From: an uncultured Oscillospiraceae bacterium
GTDB lineage: Bacteria > Bacillota > Clostridia > Oscillospirales > Ruminococcaceae
Assembly (NCBI GenBank): GCA_934513685.1
Contig: CAKSWY010000031.1
Coordinates: 1-28,729, forward strand
Length of the DNA: 28,729 nucleotides
Direction of reading: 5' to 3'
The notes under the pieces were generated by a model that did not search any database, was not told where the DNA came from, and saw nothing but the letters and a program-made list of their open reading frames with translations. The position numbers and the translations under genes are program-made. Shown here piece by piece: positions 8,023-16,973 of the stretch (positions are counted from its first letter, which is position 1; each line of letters starts with the position of its first letter).

Positions 8023-9041
8023 CGTCTCTCCCTCATCTCAGCCAAGCGGCAAACCGCCGTTTGAATCAGCACCACTTCATCCACCGGGGAACTTTTCAGC
8101 TTCTCATCCAGGTCCTGAATCAGCTCCAGGCAGCTGGCCAGCTGGCTCAAGCGGTAACGGCCGGCGCTTTCCGAGGCGCGGCGCAGTCTCCAGTCTTTGC
8201 CTTTGTATCCAAAATCCTTGAATACGGTCGGATAAGCCTTTTGCCGGGCCATACCGCAGCGGGTGCGATACATATCCATGTAGCTTCCGGCCAGTGCCCC
8301 CGTAATGGCGATGGGGTCATTCTGCAGCTGAAGCAGCTCATTCAGCTTTTTCAGGGCCGGGCCGGGGCGGCCGGCCTGAATCAGGTTGACCATATCGAAC
8401 ACATCGGCGTCCAGGCTGCGCGTGCCCGCCTGCGCCACCATTTCCCGGGTAATGGTGGTATACCCCGAAAGTGCCGCCAATTTGTCCACTTCGTTCCCAA
8501 GCAGGAATTGATCCTGGCCGCTGCGCTCCAGCAGGTCGCGGGCCGCGTCTGGGGGCAGCTCGGTTCTCTGCTCTTTGGCGCGGCGCTGCATCTCCTTTAC
8601 CAGCTCGTTCGCAGTCGGCCGTGCCAGCTCAGCTGCAAAGCCGATCGTTTTGCACAGGTCGATCAGCTTTTTTGCCCGTTTGGCCAGCTTCCCCTTCTCG
8701 TCCGCAAACACGGTGGTAATTACAAACACGGCATTTTCGGTGCTGCTCAGTGCATCGCACAGCAGCTCCAGATCCTTGTCCCCATAGGTCGCAGGCTGCA
8801 AAAGAGGCAGCACCACCACCCGGCGGGTGCTGAAAAACGAAATGGTTCCTGCCGCCAGCAGAATTTCCTCCACCGCAGGAGTCGGCCCCTCCAGCCGGGT
8901 CATATCCGGGTCTTCCTTGGCCAGCACTTTCAGCACCTTTTGCGCGTGTGCCTGCACCAGATACTCCTCGGTTGAATAGAAGTAAAACACCGGGCAGCCG
9001 CTTCCCAGGGCGGCTTTCAGCTGTTTCGCATCGTAATTCAT
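8019..9041 (-). CDS. holA: DNA polymerase III subunit delta
   Basis: The delta subunit is the clamp-loader wrench that opens the beta clamp. The 340-residue protein shows the family's opening (CPVFYFYSTEEYLVQAHAQKVL), SFFSTRRVVVLPLL, and the middle-to-end helical blocks DQFLLGNEVDKLAAL, DVFDMVNLIQAGRPGPALKKLNELL and YRLSQLASCLELIQDLDEKLKSSPVDE. Length is normal. ATG at 9041 is preceded by AAGGAGA and overlaps the comEC stop codon (ATGA), just as its own stop overlaps rnmV. The comEC-holA order is common in Firmicutes, which supports both calls. Confidence 0.93.
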   Translation of the reverse strand: MNYDAKQLKAALGSGCPVFYFYSTEEYLVQAHAQKVLKVLAKEDPDMTRLEGPTPAVEEILLAAGTISFFSTRRVVVLPLLQPATYGDKDLELLCDALSSTENAVFVITTVFADEKGKLAKRAKKLIDLCKTIGFAAELARPTANELVKEMQRRAKEQRTELPPDAARDLLERSGQDQFLLGNEVDKLAALSGYTTITREMVAQAGTRSLDADVFDMVNLIQAGRPGPALKKLNELLQLQNDPIAITGALAGSYMDMYRTRCGMARQKAYPTVFKDFGYKGKDWRLRRASESAGRYRLSQLASCLELIQDLDEKLKSSPVDEVVLIQTAVCRLAEMRERR

Positions 9042-11077
9042 TGAGCTGTCTCCTTAAATCTGATCTCTCCACCGGGGCGCAGCAGGGCGGCGGCGCGCTT
9101 GCCCCAGTGGAACTCAGCCGCCTCGTCCTCAAGCTCCGGCCGCTGCCGTCCGCAAAGAATCTGTTGGACCTGAAGTTCCGCTGGAATCGCCCCCGTCGGT
9201 GCCAACAGCAGGTCTGCATCAAATCGACTGGAGAATTCCACCCGCCCCGCCGTCATGAGGATGCGCTTTCCATCCACCATCAGCAGCGCCAGATTGCCCT
9301 GCTTCTGGTTCAGCACCAGCACCTCATGCCCGTTCCAGGAGAACGATTCCGACACACCCTGCGCCAGCTGCTCTGCCGCAACGACCTGCCGGGCGGCAAG
9401 GCGCAATTCATCGCCATCCTGCCGTAGGTCCACGACCAGCTCCGCCTCGGATATGCCGCAGCGTTCCAGATACTCTGCCGTCCGGTTTTGCTGAACGCTT
9501 CCGCCCCGGAACAGCACCAGCGCCGTTCCGTTCTCCGTAACAACCGCACAGGGGTTGTTCGTTGGCCCTACCAGCTGAACCCGAACCACGTCCCGATTCA
9601 GCCGCCAGATGCCGCCTGCCGAAACCGCAAGCACGAGCGGCAGCAGTACCCACATCAGGCGCCCTTTCTTTTTGTGCAGGCACACTCCTTCAATCAGCAC
9701 ACACAGTGCAAGTACGCCCAGGGTCTCCCAGCGGGGCAGAACAAGCACCGCAAAGGGAAGTTCTGCCGCCCAGGTGGCCAGCGCCAGCATCAGCCGCACG
9801 CACAGCCCAGCCGGGACCAGCAAAAAGCCCGCCGCCACCCGGCAGCCGGGCAAAAGCCCCACCAGGCAACCAAGCAGCCCAAAGCCGAGCGCCGGGGCCG
9901 TCAGCCAAACTGTGGCCAGATTGGCGATCACCGAAACACCGCTCACGGTCAGGCCCTGCAGCAGCTGCACCGGCAGGGTAAACAGTGCTGCAAAAACCGG
10001 CGGCAGAAGCAGCTGCAGCAGCCAGACGGCCCCGCCGTGTTTCTGCTTTGCCCGAAGGGTCACTTTTTGGCAGGCGATCAAACCAAGGCAGGCACAAAAC
10101 GAAAGCTGAAAGCTCAAATCACAGACGCCGTAGGGGTTCCCCAGGCACAGCAGCAGACCTGCCAGGCCAAGGGATGTAAGCGGGTCCGGCGCGGCCAGCA
10201 CGAACGTGCCAACCACACTTACCAGCATTGCCGTACCGGCCCGTACCACCGAAGGCGTCATCCCCGCCAGCTCCATCATGAAAAGTGCCGTCAGCGCCGC
10301 CGCCAGGGCTCCCGCACGGAAATGCCGCTGCTTTCCCCTGCTCAGGAACACGCCTGCAGTCAGCGTCAAATGCAGGCCAGACACCACCAGCAAATGGGAA
10401 ATGCCCGCCCTGCGAAAAATGCTTTTGGCTTCTGCGGAAAGATAGCCGGTCTGGCCCAACGTCATCGCAGCCAGCAGGCCGCTGTATGGCTGCCGCAGCT
10501 GCGTCAGCAGGTTCCGCGCCATCTTCCGGCCAAGCCGCGCAAAGGTAAAACGCACGGCTTGGCTGGGCACCAGCGGCTGGTAGTTTCCCTGCATCTCGGC
10601 CTGCAAATAAGCTCCGTCGGCGTAGTCGGCCAGGCGGTACTCCTCACCGTCCAACCCTTCCAGCGCAAACTGTGCCGAAAAGCGTTCGCCAAGTTCCGAT
10701 TCCGGAAATGCCGTGCCATAAACCCGGTAATGCGCCGGGCTTCCGTTTTCCTCTTCCACCAGCAGCAGGCCACGGCACATCCCGTCCTGATAGGAGGGCG
10801 TGGTCGATTCAACGCAAACGGTAAGCTGCACCGTCTGCCCGGCCTTTTCTTCCACCGTGGCAATTACAAACCGGCCGAGGGCTCCCGCCATCGCAACGCC
10901 GAGCAGCATTCCGGCTGCCGCTGTCCAGCAGGCGAAGCGGCTTTGCTTTCTGCCAAGGCCAACGATGCAAAAAGCCGCCAGCAGCACCCAGGCCGCCAGC
11001 GGCAGAACGGCCAGCAAAAGCTGCGCCGCTAAAAAACTGAAGCAGAAACAAGCCAGCGGCCTGCGTCGGGCGCTCAG
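9038..11077 (-). CDS. comEC: ComEC/Rec2-type DNA channel protein with a degenerate C-terminal domain
   Basis: ComEC forms the membrane channel that takes single-stranded DNA into the cell during competence. The protein has many membrane segments, an N-terminal OB-like DUF4131 region and the competence-domain signature GISHLLVVSGLHLTL. The last 200 residues align in position with the metallo-beta-lactamase domain but lack its HxHxDH motif. The start is uncertain. The open frame reaches a GTG at 11173, but the first 32 residues from there fall inside the phosphoribosyltransferase gene and look non-coding in this frame. CTG at 11077 overlaps that gene's stop as CTGA, matching the ATGA overlaps of the next two genes, and puts LSARRRPLACF just before the first membrane helix. 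I use it tentatively, giving about 679 residues. Other competence genes are not visible here. Confidence 0.85.
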   Translation of the reverse strand: MSARRRPLACFCFSFLAAQLLLAVLPLAAWVLLAAFCIVGLGRKQSRFACWTAAAGMLLGVAMAGALGRFVIATVEEKAGQTVQLTVCVESTTPSYQDGMCRGLLLVEEENGSPAHYRVYGTAFPESELGERFSAQFALEGLDGEEYRLADYADGAYLQAEMQGNYQPLVPSQAVRFTFARLGRKMARNLLTQLRQPYSGLLAAMTLGQTGYLSAEAKSIFRRAGISHLLVVSGLHLTLTAGVFLSRGKQRHFRAGALAAALTALFMMELAGMTPSVVRAGTAMLVSVVGTFVLAAPDPLTSLGLAGLLLCLGNPYGVCDLSFQLSFCACLGLIACQKVTLRAKQKHGGAVWLLQLLLPPVFAALFTLPVQLLQGLTVSGVSVIANLATVWLTAPALGFGLLGCLVGLLPGCRVAAGFLLVPAGLCVRLMLALATWAAELPFAVLVLPRWETLGVLALCVLIEGVCLHKKKGRLMWVLLPLVLAVSAGGIWRLNRDVVRVQLVGPTNNPCAVVTENGTALVLFRGGSVQQNRTAEYLERCGISEAELVVDLRQDGDELRLAARQVVAAEQLAQGVSESFSWNGHEVLVLNQKQGNLALLMVDGKRILMTAGRVEFSSRFDADLLLAPTGAIPAELQVQQILCGRQRPELEDEAAEFHWGKRAAALLRPGGEIRFKETAQ

Positions 11078-11610
11078 TGGAAGAACAGGGGCAGCGGTGC
11101 CAGGAAGATGATATCCTCCCGTTTTGCCGCATCCCCTTCTGCCAGCACAGCGGCTTCCGCCACCACCTGGCACTGGCTGTGTGCCACCAGGGCTTCCAGC
11201 GCGTGCATCGAACCGCCGGTGCTGATCACGTCATCCACAATCAGCACGCGCTTGCCGTTCATGGCATCCAGCTCCGCCTGATCCACCACTAGCTTTTGTT
11301 CGCCGGCAGTGGTGATGGATTTGTCCGTTACAACGACAGGATTCGGCATGTAAAGTTTTTCACCTTTACGGGCAACCACGTAGCGTTTTCCGCTCTGGCG
11401 AGCCATTTCATGGGCCAGAGGGATGCCCTTGGTTTCCGCCGTCAGCAAAACATCAAATTCCGGGCACTTTTCCAGCAGTGCTTTTGCACTGGCAACACAC
11501 AGTTCGGGATCGCCCAGCATAATAAAGGCGGCAATGGAGAGCTTATCGCTGATCTGGCAGATCGGCAGCTCACGACTCAGGCCGGCCACCTCCAAATGGT
11601 AGGTAGACAT
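11074..11610 (-). CDS. Phosphoribosyltransferase family protein (adenine PRTase-like)
   Basis: This 178-residue cytoplasmic protein has the PRPP-binding motif VLIVDDVISTGG at 122-133 and LLTAETKGIPLAHEMAR near 55-71, the pattern of type I phosphoribosyltransferases in the adenine PRTase group. Such enzymes join a purine base to PRPP. The substrate cannot be fixed from sequence, and some relatives are regulators. ATG at 11610 is preceded by an excellent AAGGAGGAG, eight bases away; the open frame extends 42 codons further but without a ribosome site or family resemblance. Its stop overlaps the likely start of comEC, so the two are probably translationally coupled. Confidence 0.82.
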   Translation of the reverse strand: MSTYHLEVAGLSRELPICQISDKLSIAAFIMLGDPELCVASAKALLEKCPEFDVLLTAETKGIPLAHEMARQSGKRYVVARKGEKLYMPNPVVVTDKSITTAGEQKLVVDQAELDAMNGKRVLIVDDVISTGGSMHALEALVAHSQCQVVAEAAVLAEGDAAKREDIIFLAPLPLFFH

Positions 11611-11637
11611 GGATTTATCTCCTCCTTTTTTCACGAG

Positions 11638-11667
11638 GCAAACTGCCGAACTTCCTCCGCAGTTTGC
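11638..11667. other. Intergenic hairpin between the HIT and phosphoribosyltransferase genes
   Basis: A perfect nine-base inverted repeat (GCAAACTGC/GCAGTTTGC) with a 12-base loop. No T-run follows on the minus strand, so it may stabilise or tune the transcript rather than end it. Confidence 0.4.
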
Positions 11668-11695
11668 TTTGGAAAGCAAGCAAGGCCCTCTGGCA

Positions 11696-12037
11696 TCAGC
11701 CCGGAGGCCAGGCAAGGCTGCGTTTTGCCAGAACATGAAAATGCAGATGTTTCACACTCTGGCCGCCATCCTCGCCCACGTTACTCACCACGCGGTAGCC
11801 ATTGTCGCAGCCCAGCTCCTTGCACAGGCGGGCAATCACCGCAAACACATGGCCCAGCAGTGCGCCATCCTCTTCGGTGAGGGCAGCCGCAGACTGAATG
11901 TGCTTTTTCGGGATGACCAGAAAATGCACCGGGGCCTGCGGGTCAATGTCGTAAAACGCCAGCAGCTGATCGTCCTCAAACAGCTTGTTCGAGGGAATCT
12001 CGCCCACTGCGATTTTACAAAACAGGCAATCCTCCAT
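11696..12037 (-). CDS. HIT family nucleotide-binding hydrolase (HinT-like)
   Basis: The 113-residue protein carries the histidine triad HLHFH at 97-101, with the middle-to-last histidines forming the nucleotidyl-transfer site. MEDCLFCKI at the start supplies the CxxC pair often found in HinT-type members. PQAPVHFLVIPKKHI and GYRVVSNVGEDGGQSVKHLH are family-typical. HinT proteins hydrolyse AMP-lysine and related nucleoside phosphoramidates. ATG at 12037 follows AAAGGAGAG; the ten residues upstream in the open frame lack family resemblance. It is the first gene of the run toward RNase M5, although the 85-base gap to the next gene means it could be transcribed separately. Confidence 0.93.
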   Translation of the reverse strand: MEDCLFCKIAVGEIPSNKLFEDDQLLAFYDIDPQAPVHFLVIPKKHIQSAAALTEEDGALLGHVFAVIARLCKELGCDNGYRVVSNVGEDGGQSVKHLHFHVLAKRSLAWPPG

Positions 12038-12100
12038 GGAACTCTCTCCTTTCATAAAATCGTTCAACTCAATCCGGTCAAACCGGCTTTTTTATGTTTT

Positions 12101-12135
12101 GCCGACGCGGCGGGCGGCGGCCCGCCCGTATCGGC
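12101..12135 (-). terminator. GC-rich hairpin after alaS
   Basis: A long, imperfect, very GC-rich hairpin (CGGGC/GCCCG core extended by GCCGA/TCGGC) starts about 15 bases past the alaS stop. It has no T-run on the minus strand, so its role as a terminator is probable only. A second small hairpin, CCGG/CCGG, lies at 12074-12086. Confidence 0.45.
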
Positions 12136-12149
12136 CATTTTCATTTGAG

Positions 12150-14813
12150 TTACTTCAGCTCTTCCCGAACAATTTCGGGCACAGCATTCAGCGCTTCGTC
12201 CACCTTGGTCGCATCCTTGAGGCCGGCCATGGCGAAATCAGGCTTGCCGCCGCCGTTGCCGCCGGCCAGCATAGCGATCTTCTTCGCCAGCACGCCAGAC
12301 TTCAGGCCGCGGCCCAGAACGTTCTTGCCGCAGGTAACCGCCAGCGTCAGCTTGCCCTCGCTGGAACCAACCAGAGCCGCCACAACATCGGGGGCCTTAT
12401 CCCGCACGCGCTCGCACATGGTGCGCAGTGCGTCGGCCGTGGTACCGGACAGATACGCCGTCATGATCTTCACGCCGTCCACATCCACGGCATTCTCAAA
12501 CAGGCCGTCGATCTTGGCAGAGGCCATCTTGGCCTTCAGCTCTTCCAGCTCCTTGTTCAGGCTCTTGCATTCGGCAGCCAGAGCAGCAGCACGGGCAGGC
12601 ACATCCTTCAGGTTGTTGGCCTTCACCGAAGAAGCGGTCTCCTCCAGCATTGCGGTGCGCTCGTCCAGCAGCCGCATCACGCCCAGGCCAGTGGTGGCCT
12701 CAATGCGGCGCACACCGGCAGCCACGCTGGATTCACCCACGATCTTGAAGCAGCCAACCTGCGCGGTGTTGGTCACATGGGTGCCGCCGCACAGCTCGGT
12801 GCTCCAGCCGTTGATGTCCACCACGCGGACCTCATCGCCGTACTTCTCGCCGAACAGAGCCATTGCGCCCATCTTCTTGGCCTCGGCAATGGGCATCGTG
12901 CGCGCGGTCACGTCCAGCGCCTCGAAGATCTTCTGGTTGACGATGTGCTCCACCAGAGCCAGCTCCTCCGGAGTCATCGCACTGAAGTGGGTAAAATCGA
13001 AGCGCAGGCGCTCATCGTCCTGATAAGAACCAGCCTGATGCACATGATTGCCCAGCACCTCACGCAGGGCAGCCTGCAGCAGATGCGCACCCGTGTGGTT
13101 GCGGGCAATGGCGCTGCGGCGGCCGCGGCTCACGCAGGCCTTGGCTTCCTGCCCAACCTGCACCATGCCGTTCTCCAGCACACAGTTGTGAACGTAATAG
13201 CCCTTCGGGGTCTTCTTCACGTCTTTCACCGTCAGCTTGGCGTCGCCCACCAGCAGCACGCCGTGGTCGGCCACCTGGCCGCCCATTTCGGCATAGAACG
13301 GAGTCTTATCCAGAATCACCAGCACGCCGTCCTTCGGGCCGTCGTCCGTAGAAATGGCATCCAGCAGCTCTTCCTCGTCCGACAGGGCCTGAATCACACC
13401 GGTGTCCTCCAGCGTAGTGTAGCCGGTGAACTTGGTGGGCTCGGCGGTCAGTTCGCCGAACAGATCCTCAGACCAGCCGGAAATGTCCTTGGCCAGGCGC
13501 TCGGCGCGGGCGCGGCTCTTCTGCTTCTGCATCTCGGCGCGGAAGGTCTCCTCGTCCACCTTAATGCCTGCCTCGGCGGCGATCTCCTTGGTCAGATCCA
13601 GGGGGAAGCCGAAGGTATCGTTCAGCTTGAAGGCCTCCAGACCGGACAGAATGCGGACGCGGCCGTTCTGTGCCGCACGCTCGATGTTGTCGATCAGGCC
13701 GTTCAGGATGTTCATGCCCTGGTCGATGGTGCGGTAGAAGCGTTCCTCTTCCGTTCCGATGACCTTCTTAATGTAATCGGCATGCTCTTCCAGCTCCGGA
13801 TAACCGGCCTTGCTGGTCTCGATCACGGTATCCACCAGCTCGGTCAGGAAGGGGCGATTGATGCCCAGCATCCGGCCGTGACGGGCGGCACGGCGCAGCA
13901 GGCGGCGCATCACGTAGCCGCGGCCCTCGTTGGAGGGCAGAATGCCGTCGCTGGCCATGAAGGTGGTGGACCGGATGTGGTCGGTAATCACGCGGATGGA
14001 GATATCGGTCTTGTCGTCCAGGCCGTAGGTCTTGCCGCTCACCCGCTCCACATGGTGCAGCAGGGCCTGAACGGTATCCACCTCAAACAGGTTGCCCACG
14101 CCCTGCATCACGCAGGCCAGGCGCTCCAGGCCCATGCCGGTATCGATGTTGGGCCGCTCCAGCAGAGCGTAATTGCCCTTGCCGTCGGAGTCGTACTGAC
14201 TGAACACCAGGTTCCAGACCTCCATAAAGCGGTCGCACTCGCAGCCCACATGGCAATCGGGCTTGCCGCAGCCATGCTCGGGGCCGCGGTCAAAGTAGAT
14301 TTCGCTACAGGGGCCGCAGGGGCCGGAGCCATGCTCCCAGAAGTTGTCCTCTTTGCCGAAGCGCACCATATGGTCCGGGGCGATACCGATGGTCTTCGTC
14401 CAGATGTCGTAGGCCTCATCGTCGTCCTGATAAACGGAAATGTACAGCTTCTCCGCCGGGATCCCCAGCTCCTTGTTCAGGAATTCCCAAGCCCAGGCAA
14501 TGGCCTCATTCTTGAAATAATCCTGGAAGCTGAAGTTGCCCAGCATCTCAAAGAAGGTGCCATGGCGCGCGGTAATGCCCACGCGCTCGATGTCCGGGGT
14601 ACGGATGCACTTCTGGCAGGTGGTCACCCGATGACGGGGCGGCTCTTCCTGGCCCAGGAACCATTTCTTCATGGGGGCCATGCCGCTGTTGATCAGTAGC
14701 AGGCTGGGGTCATTCTTCGGCACCAGCGGGAAACTGTTCAACCGCAGGTGACCCTTGCTTTCAAAAAAGCTCAGGTATTTTTCACGCAGTTCATTGAGTC
14801 CGGTCCATTCCAT
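12150..14813 (-). CDS. alaS: Alanyl-tRNA synthetase
   Basis: AlaRS charges tRNA-Ala and edits mis-charged Ser or Gly. The 887-residue length is normal. Order: class II catalytic domain (RHGTFFEMLGNFSFQDYFK, then GSGPCGPCSEIYFDRG), tRNA-recognition region (NEGRGYVMRRLLRRAARHG), editing domain with HTGAHLL near 570 and ELCGGTHV near 670, and a C-terminal DHHA1 domain ending GGNGGGKPDFAMAG. I start at ATG 14813, with GGAGGAG nine bases upstream; an ATG six codons earlier has a poor ribosome site. A complete T-box leader and promoter lie upstream (14920-15202), so the gene should be switched on when uncharged tRNA-Ala builds up. Confidence 0.98.
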   Translation of the reverse strand: MEWTGLNELREKYLSFFESKGHLRLNSFPLVPKNDPSLLLINSGMAPMKKWFLGQEEPPRHRVTTCQKCIRTPDIERVGITARHGTFFEMLGNFSFQDYFKNEAIAWAWEFLNKELGIPAEKLYISVYQDDDEAYDIWTKTIGIAPDHMVRFGKEDNFWEHGSGPCGPCSEIYFDRGPEHGCGKPDCHVGCECDRFMEVWNLVFSQYDSDGKGNYALLERPNIDTGMGLERLACVMQGVGNLFEVDTVQALLHHVERVSGKTYGLDDKTDISIRVITDHIRSTTFMASDGILPSNEGRGYVMRRLLRRAARHGRMLGINRPFLTELVDTVIETSKAGYPELEEHADYIKKVIGTEEERFYRTIDQGMNILNGLIDNIERAAQNGRVRILSGLEAFKLNDTFGFPLDLTKEIAAEAGIKVDEETFRAEMQKQKSRARAERLAKDISGWSEDLFGELTAEPTKFTGYTTLEDTGVIQALSDEEELLDAISTDDGPKDGVLVILDKTPFYAEMGGQVADHGVLLVGDAKLTVKDVKKTPKGYYVHNCVLENGMVQVGQEAKACVSRGRRSAIARNHTGAHLLQAALREVLGNHVHQAGSYQDDERLRFDFTHFSAMTPEELALVEHIVNQKIFEALDVTARTMPIAEAKKMGAMALFGEKYGDEVRVVDINGWSTELCGGTHVTNTAQVGCFKIVGESSVAAGVRRIEATTGLGVMRLLDERTAMLEETASSVKANNLKDVPARAAALAAECKSLNKELEELKAKMASAKIDGLFENAVDVDGVKIMTAYLSGTTADALRTMCERVRDKAPDVVAALVGSSEGKLTLAVTCGKNVLGRGLKSGVLAKKIAMLAGGNGGGKPDFAMAGLKDATKVDEALNAVPEIVREELK

Positions 14814-14919
14814 AGTTTCTAACTCCTCCATGCCAAAACTTCCTGCCGAGCAACCCGGGCCTGCGGCGCCGGGCGCTCTGTCGGTGTTTTTACAACTTGT
14901 CCTGAGAAAAAGCTGCTAC

Positions 14920-15170
14920 CACGAAAAAAGCCTCCGCCCCTCAAAAGGGGCGAAGGCTGTCAGCTTCCGTGGTACCACCCAAATTGCGGCATTCTTCAGC
15001 AATGCCGCCGCTTTTCCCGCTTTAACGCAGCGGATACGTTCGCTTTTCAGGCGAAAGCTCCGGGGTGGCTCTGGCAGCAATTCGGCAGGGCGCTTTCAGC
15101 CGAGACGCCCTTTCTCTCTTGCCGTTGGGCACTGCCATTGGCCCTTTCACAGCTTTTTCCTATTCCATGT
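14920..15170 (-). promoter_or_regulatory. T-box riboswitch leader of alaS
   Basis: On the minus strand the leader contains the conserved T-box GGGTGGTACCACGG (about 14967-14980), followed by an intrinsic terminator: stem GCCTTCGCCCC/GGGGCGGAGGC (14930-14957) and six T residues (14924-14929). Upstream, GGCAG...CTGCC, CGGCA...TGCCG and GGGCG...CGCCC with an AGAGAG bulge form a Stem I-like structure. GCT and GCC alanine codons lie at the expected specifier position, but I could not decide between them. CGTGGTA just past the terminator can pair with TACCACG of the T-box. Uncharged tRNA-Ala should favour the antiterminator and read-through into alaS. Confidence 0.93.
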
Positions 15171-15173
15171 TTG

Positions 15174-15202
15174 ATTATAATCAGCCCTTTTCCAATTGTC
15201 AA
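15174..15202 (-). promoter_or_regulatory. Perfect-consensus sigma-A promoter of alaS
   Basis: TTGACA (15197-15202), 17 bases, then TATAAT (15174-15179). The -35 box contains the TGA stop codon of the upstream PBP gene, so the promoter starts inside that gene. Confidence 0.9.
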
Positions 15203-16836
15203 GCCGTTCCGCCGGATTCCATCGATGTGCTGCTTTCCGACAGGCCCAGCAAAAAGTGCAGCGCATCACACACCTGCCGGAACACCGCTGCCGAGCTGAC
15301 CGGGGCCTCCGCCTGGCCGTCCTGCATCACCACCACGGTAACGCGCGGCTTTGGGGCCGGATAAAACCCCGCAAACCAGAAGTTGAGCTGTTCTTCCCCC
15401 TGCTCATTGTACCGCCCGGTCTGGGCCGTGCCGGTTTTTCCGGCCGCCGTACCAAAGGTTGGTTGCGCCCCGCTGCCAATGCCATCGCTCACCACGGTGG
15501 CCAGCATATCCTGCAAACGTTCTGCATCGGCTCGTTCCAGCACCCGTCGTTCCGCCGGGGCCGGAGTTTTCTCCAGCAAGCTGCCGTCCGCCTCGTTCAC
15601 CAGCCCTTCCACCACAAAGGGGCTGTGCCAGCTTCCGCCGCTGGCAATGGTGTCCATAAATGCTGCGATCTGCAGCGGCGCTGCCGTCAATTGTCCCTGG
15701 CCAAAGCTCAGCCCTGCCAGCTGGCCGGTATTTTCCAGCACCTCCGGCCCCGGCAGCGTTCCCTCAACGGTTTTCATTCCGGCCGAGAGATACACCGCCT
15801 GCCCAAACCCCAGGCGGCGCGCCATCTCCCACACAGTCTGCCCGCCCAGCTGCTGCCCAAGCCGAACAAAATAGCAGTTGCAGCTCTGTTCCAGCGCCTG
15901 CCGCAGATTGACAGTTCCGTGTGGAATGCCCTGCGCGCAGCGATAAATATGGCCGTCCACTTCCACATAGCCCACACAGGTGTGCGTGAACCAATCCAGC
16001 CCCTGCTCCAGCGCAGCCGCTGCCAGCACCGGCTTGAACACGGAACCAACGTTGAAGGCACAAAAGGGGCGGTTCAGCAGGGAAGTATCATCCGCCTGAA
16101 TGCTTGCCGCCACATGCTCCGGGTCAAATTCCGGCAGGCTTACGCTGGCCAGAACCCGCCCTGTGCCGGTTTCCAGCACCAGAATGCAGCCGCTGACCAT
16201 CTGGCTGCGGGCAATGCCTTCACAGGCCCGCTGAATTTCCTCACGCAGAGTCAGCTGCACACCCCGCTGCTCGGTACCGGAATAGAGTTTCGGCGGCTGC
16301 CCGTTCAGCAGCGCCCCTTTCGCATTGGTCACGCACTGAATGTAGCTGCTCGCCGCCGGGTGCAGGACCTCCTCATAGGCCAGTTCCAGCCCGGCCACGC
16401 CTTCGCCTTCTCCGTTCAGATAGCCCAAAAGATGGCACGCAATGGGCGTTTTCAAATAGCGTTTTGGAACCGCATAGGTATACACCCCGGTGTTGCTCAA
16501 ATCGCCCGATACCGGAATCAAAAACGGCTCTGCCGCGTTGCGGCGGGTGTACAGCAGGTTCTGGGCGCCGGGTGCTGCCAGATGGAACAGCCGCGCATAG
16601 CTGCTTTCGCCCGGAATGCAGAGCGCATAATATTGCCGCTCTTTTCCGGTCAGCGGCGCCCCGTTCGCATCATAGAAACCGCCCCTCTCTCCTTCCAGCG
16701 GGAGGTTTGTAATCCGCTGCCCCTCCGCGGCCGCGGCATACGTCTGGTTGTCGGCTGTTACATAGCAGCGCCCCAACACCACCGAAAATGCCAGTACAAA
16801 CGCCCCAAACAGCGCCAGCAGCCGCTTTGCATTCAC
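15199..16836 (-). CDS. Class B penicillin-binding protein (peptidoglycan transpeptidase)
   Basis: The 545-residue protein has one N-terminal membrane anchor (about residues 5-22) and an extracellular transpeptidase domain. All three active-site motifs are present: SVFK at 265-268, SCN at 318-320 and KTG at 467-469. The dimerisation-type region before it is short. It crosslinks peptidoglycan and would be a beta-lactam target. The position next to spoIVA suggests a sporulation role like SpoVD, but there is no PASTA domain and vegetative division or elongation is equally possible. The start is GTG at 16836 with GGGGGGAG six bases before; the ATG four bases upstream is out of frame. Confidence 0.9.
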   Translation of the reverse strand: MNAKRLLALFGAFVLAFSVVLGRCYVTADNQTYAAAAEGQRITNLPLEGERGGFYDANGAPLTGKERQYYALCIPGESSYARLFHLAAPGAQNLLYTRRNAAEPFLIPVSGDLSNTGVYTYAVPKRYLKTPIACHLLGYLNGEGEGVAGLELAYEEVLHPAASSYIQCVTNAKGALLNGQPPKLYSGTEQRGVQLTLREEIQRACEGIARSQMVSGCILVLETGTGRVLASVSLPEFDPEHVAASIQADDTSLLNRPFCAFNVGSVFKPVLAAAALEQGLDWFTHTCVGYVEVDGHIYRCAQGIPHGTVNLRQALEQSCNCYFVRLGQQLGGQTVWEMARRLGFGQAVYLSAGMKTVEGTLPGPEVLENTGQLAGLSFGQGQLTAAPLQIAAFMDTIASGGSWHSPFVVEGLVNEADGSLLEKTPAPAERRVLERADAERLQDMLATVVSDGIGSGAQPTFGTAAGKTGTAQTGRYNEQGEEQLNFWFAGFYPAPKPRVTVVVMQDGQAEAPVSSAAVFRQVCDALHFLLGLSESSTSMESGGTA

Positions 16837-16973
16837 GCATCGCTCCCCCCTCTTTGACTACGTTCTTTCTCAGGTGGAAGAGAACGCACTCATCTTAAAT
16901 CTGTCTCAGGGGAAGTATCGTCTGACTCGTGCTCATTTAATCTCTTAGTCCCTTTGCCTGTTCGGCAGCTTCT

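Noticed and set aside
12074..12100. CCGG-TCAAA-CCGG followed by T-rich sequence as a plus-strand terminator
   Set aside because: No plus-strand gene ends here and the stem is only four bases.
11985..14699. 904-codon plus-strand frame opposite alaS
   Set aside because: It is the reverse-strand shadow of alaS; very His/Ala/Gln-rich composition typical of antisense frames in GC-rich genes.
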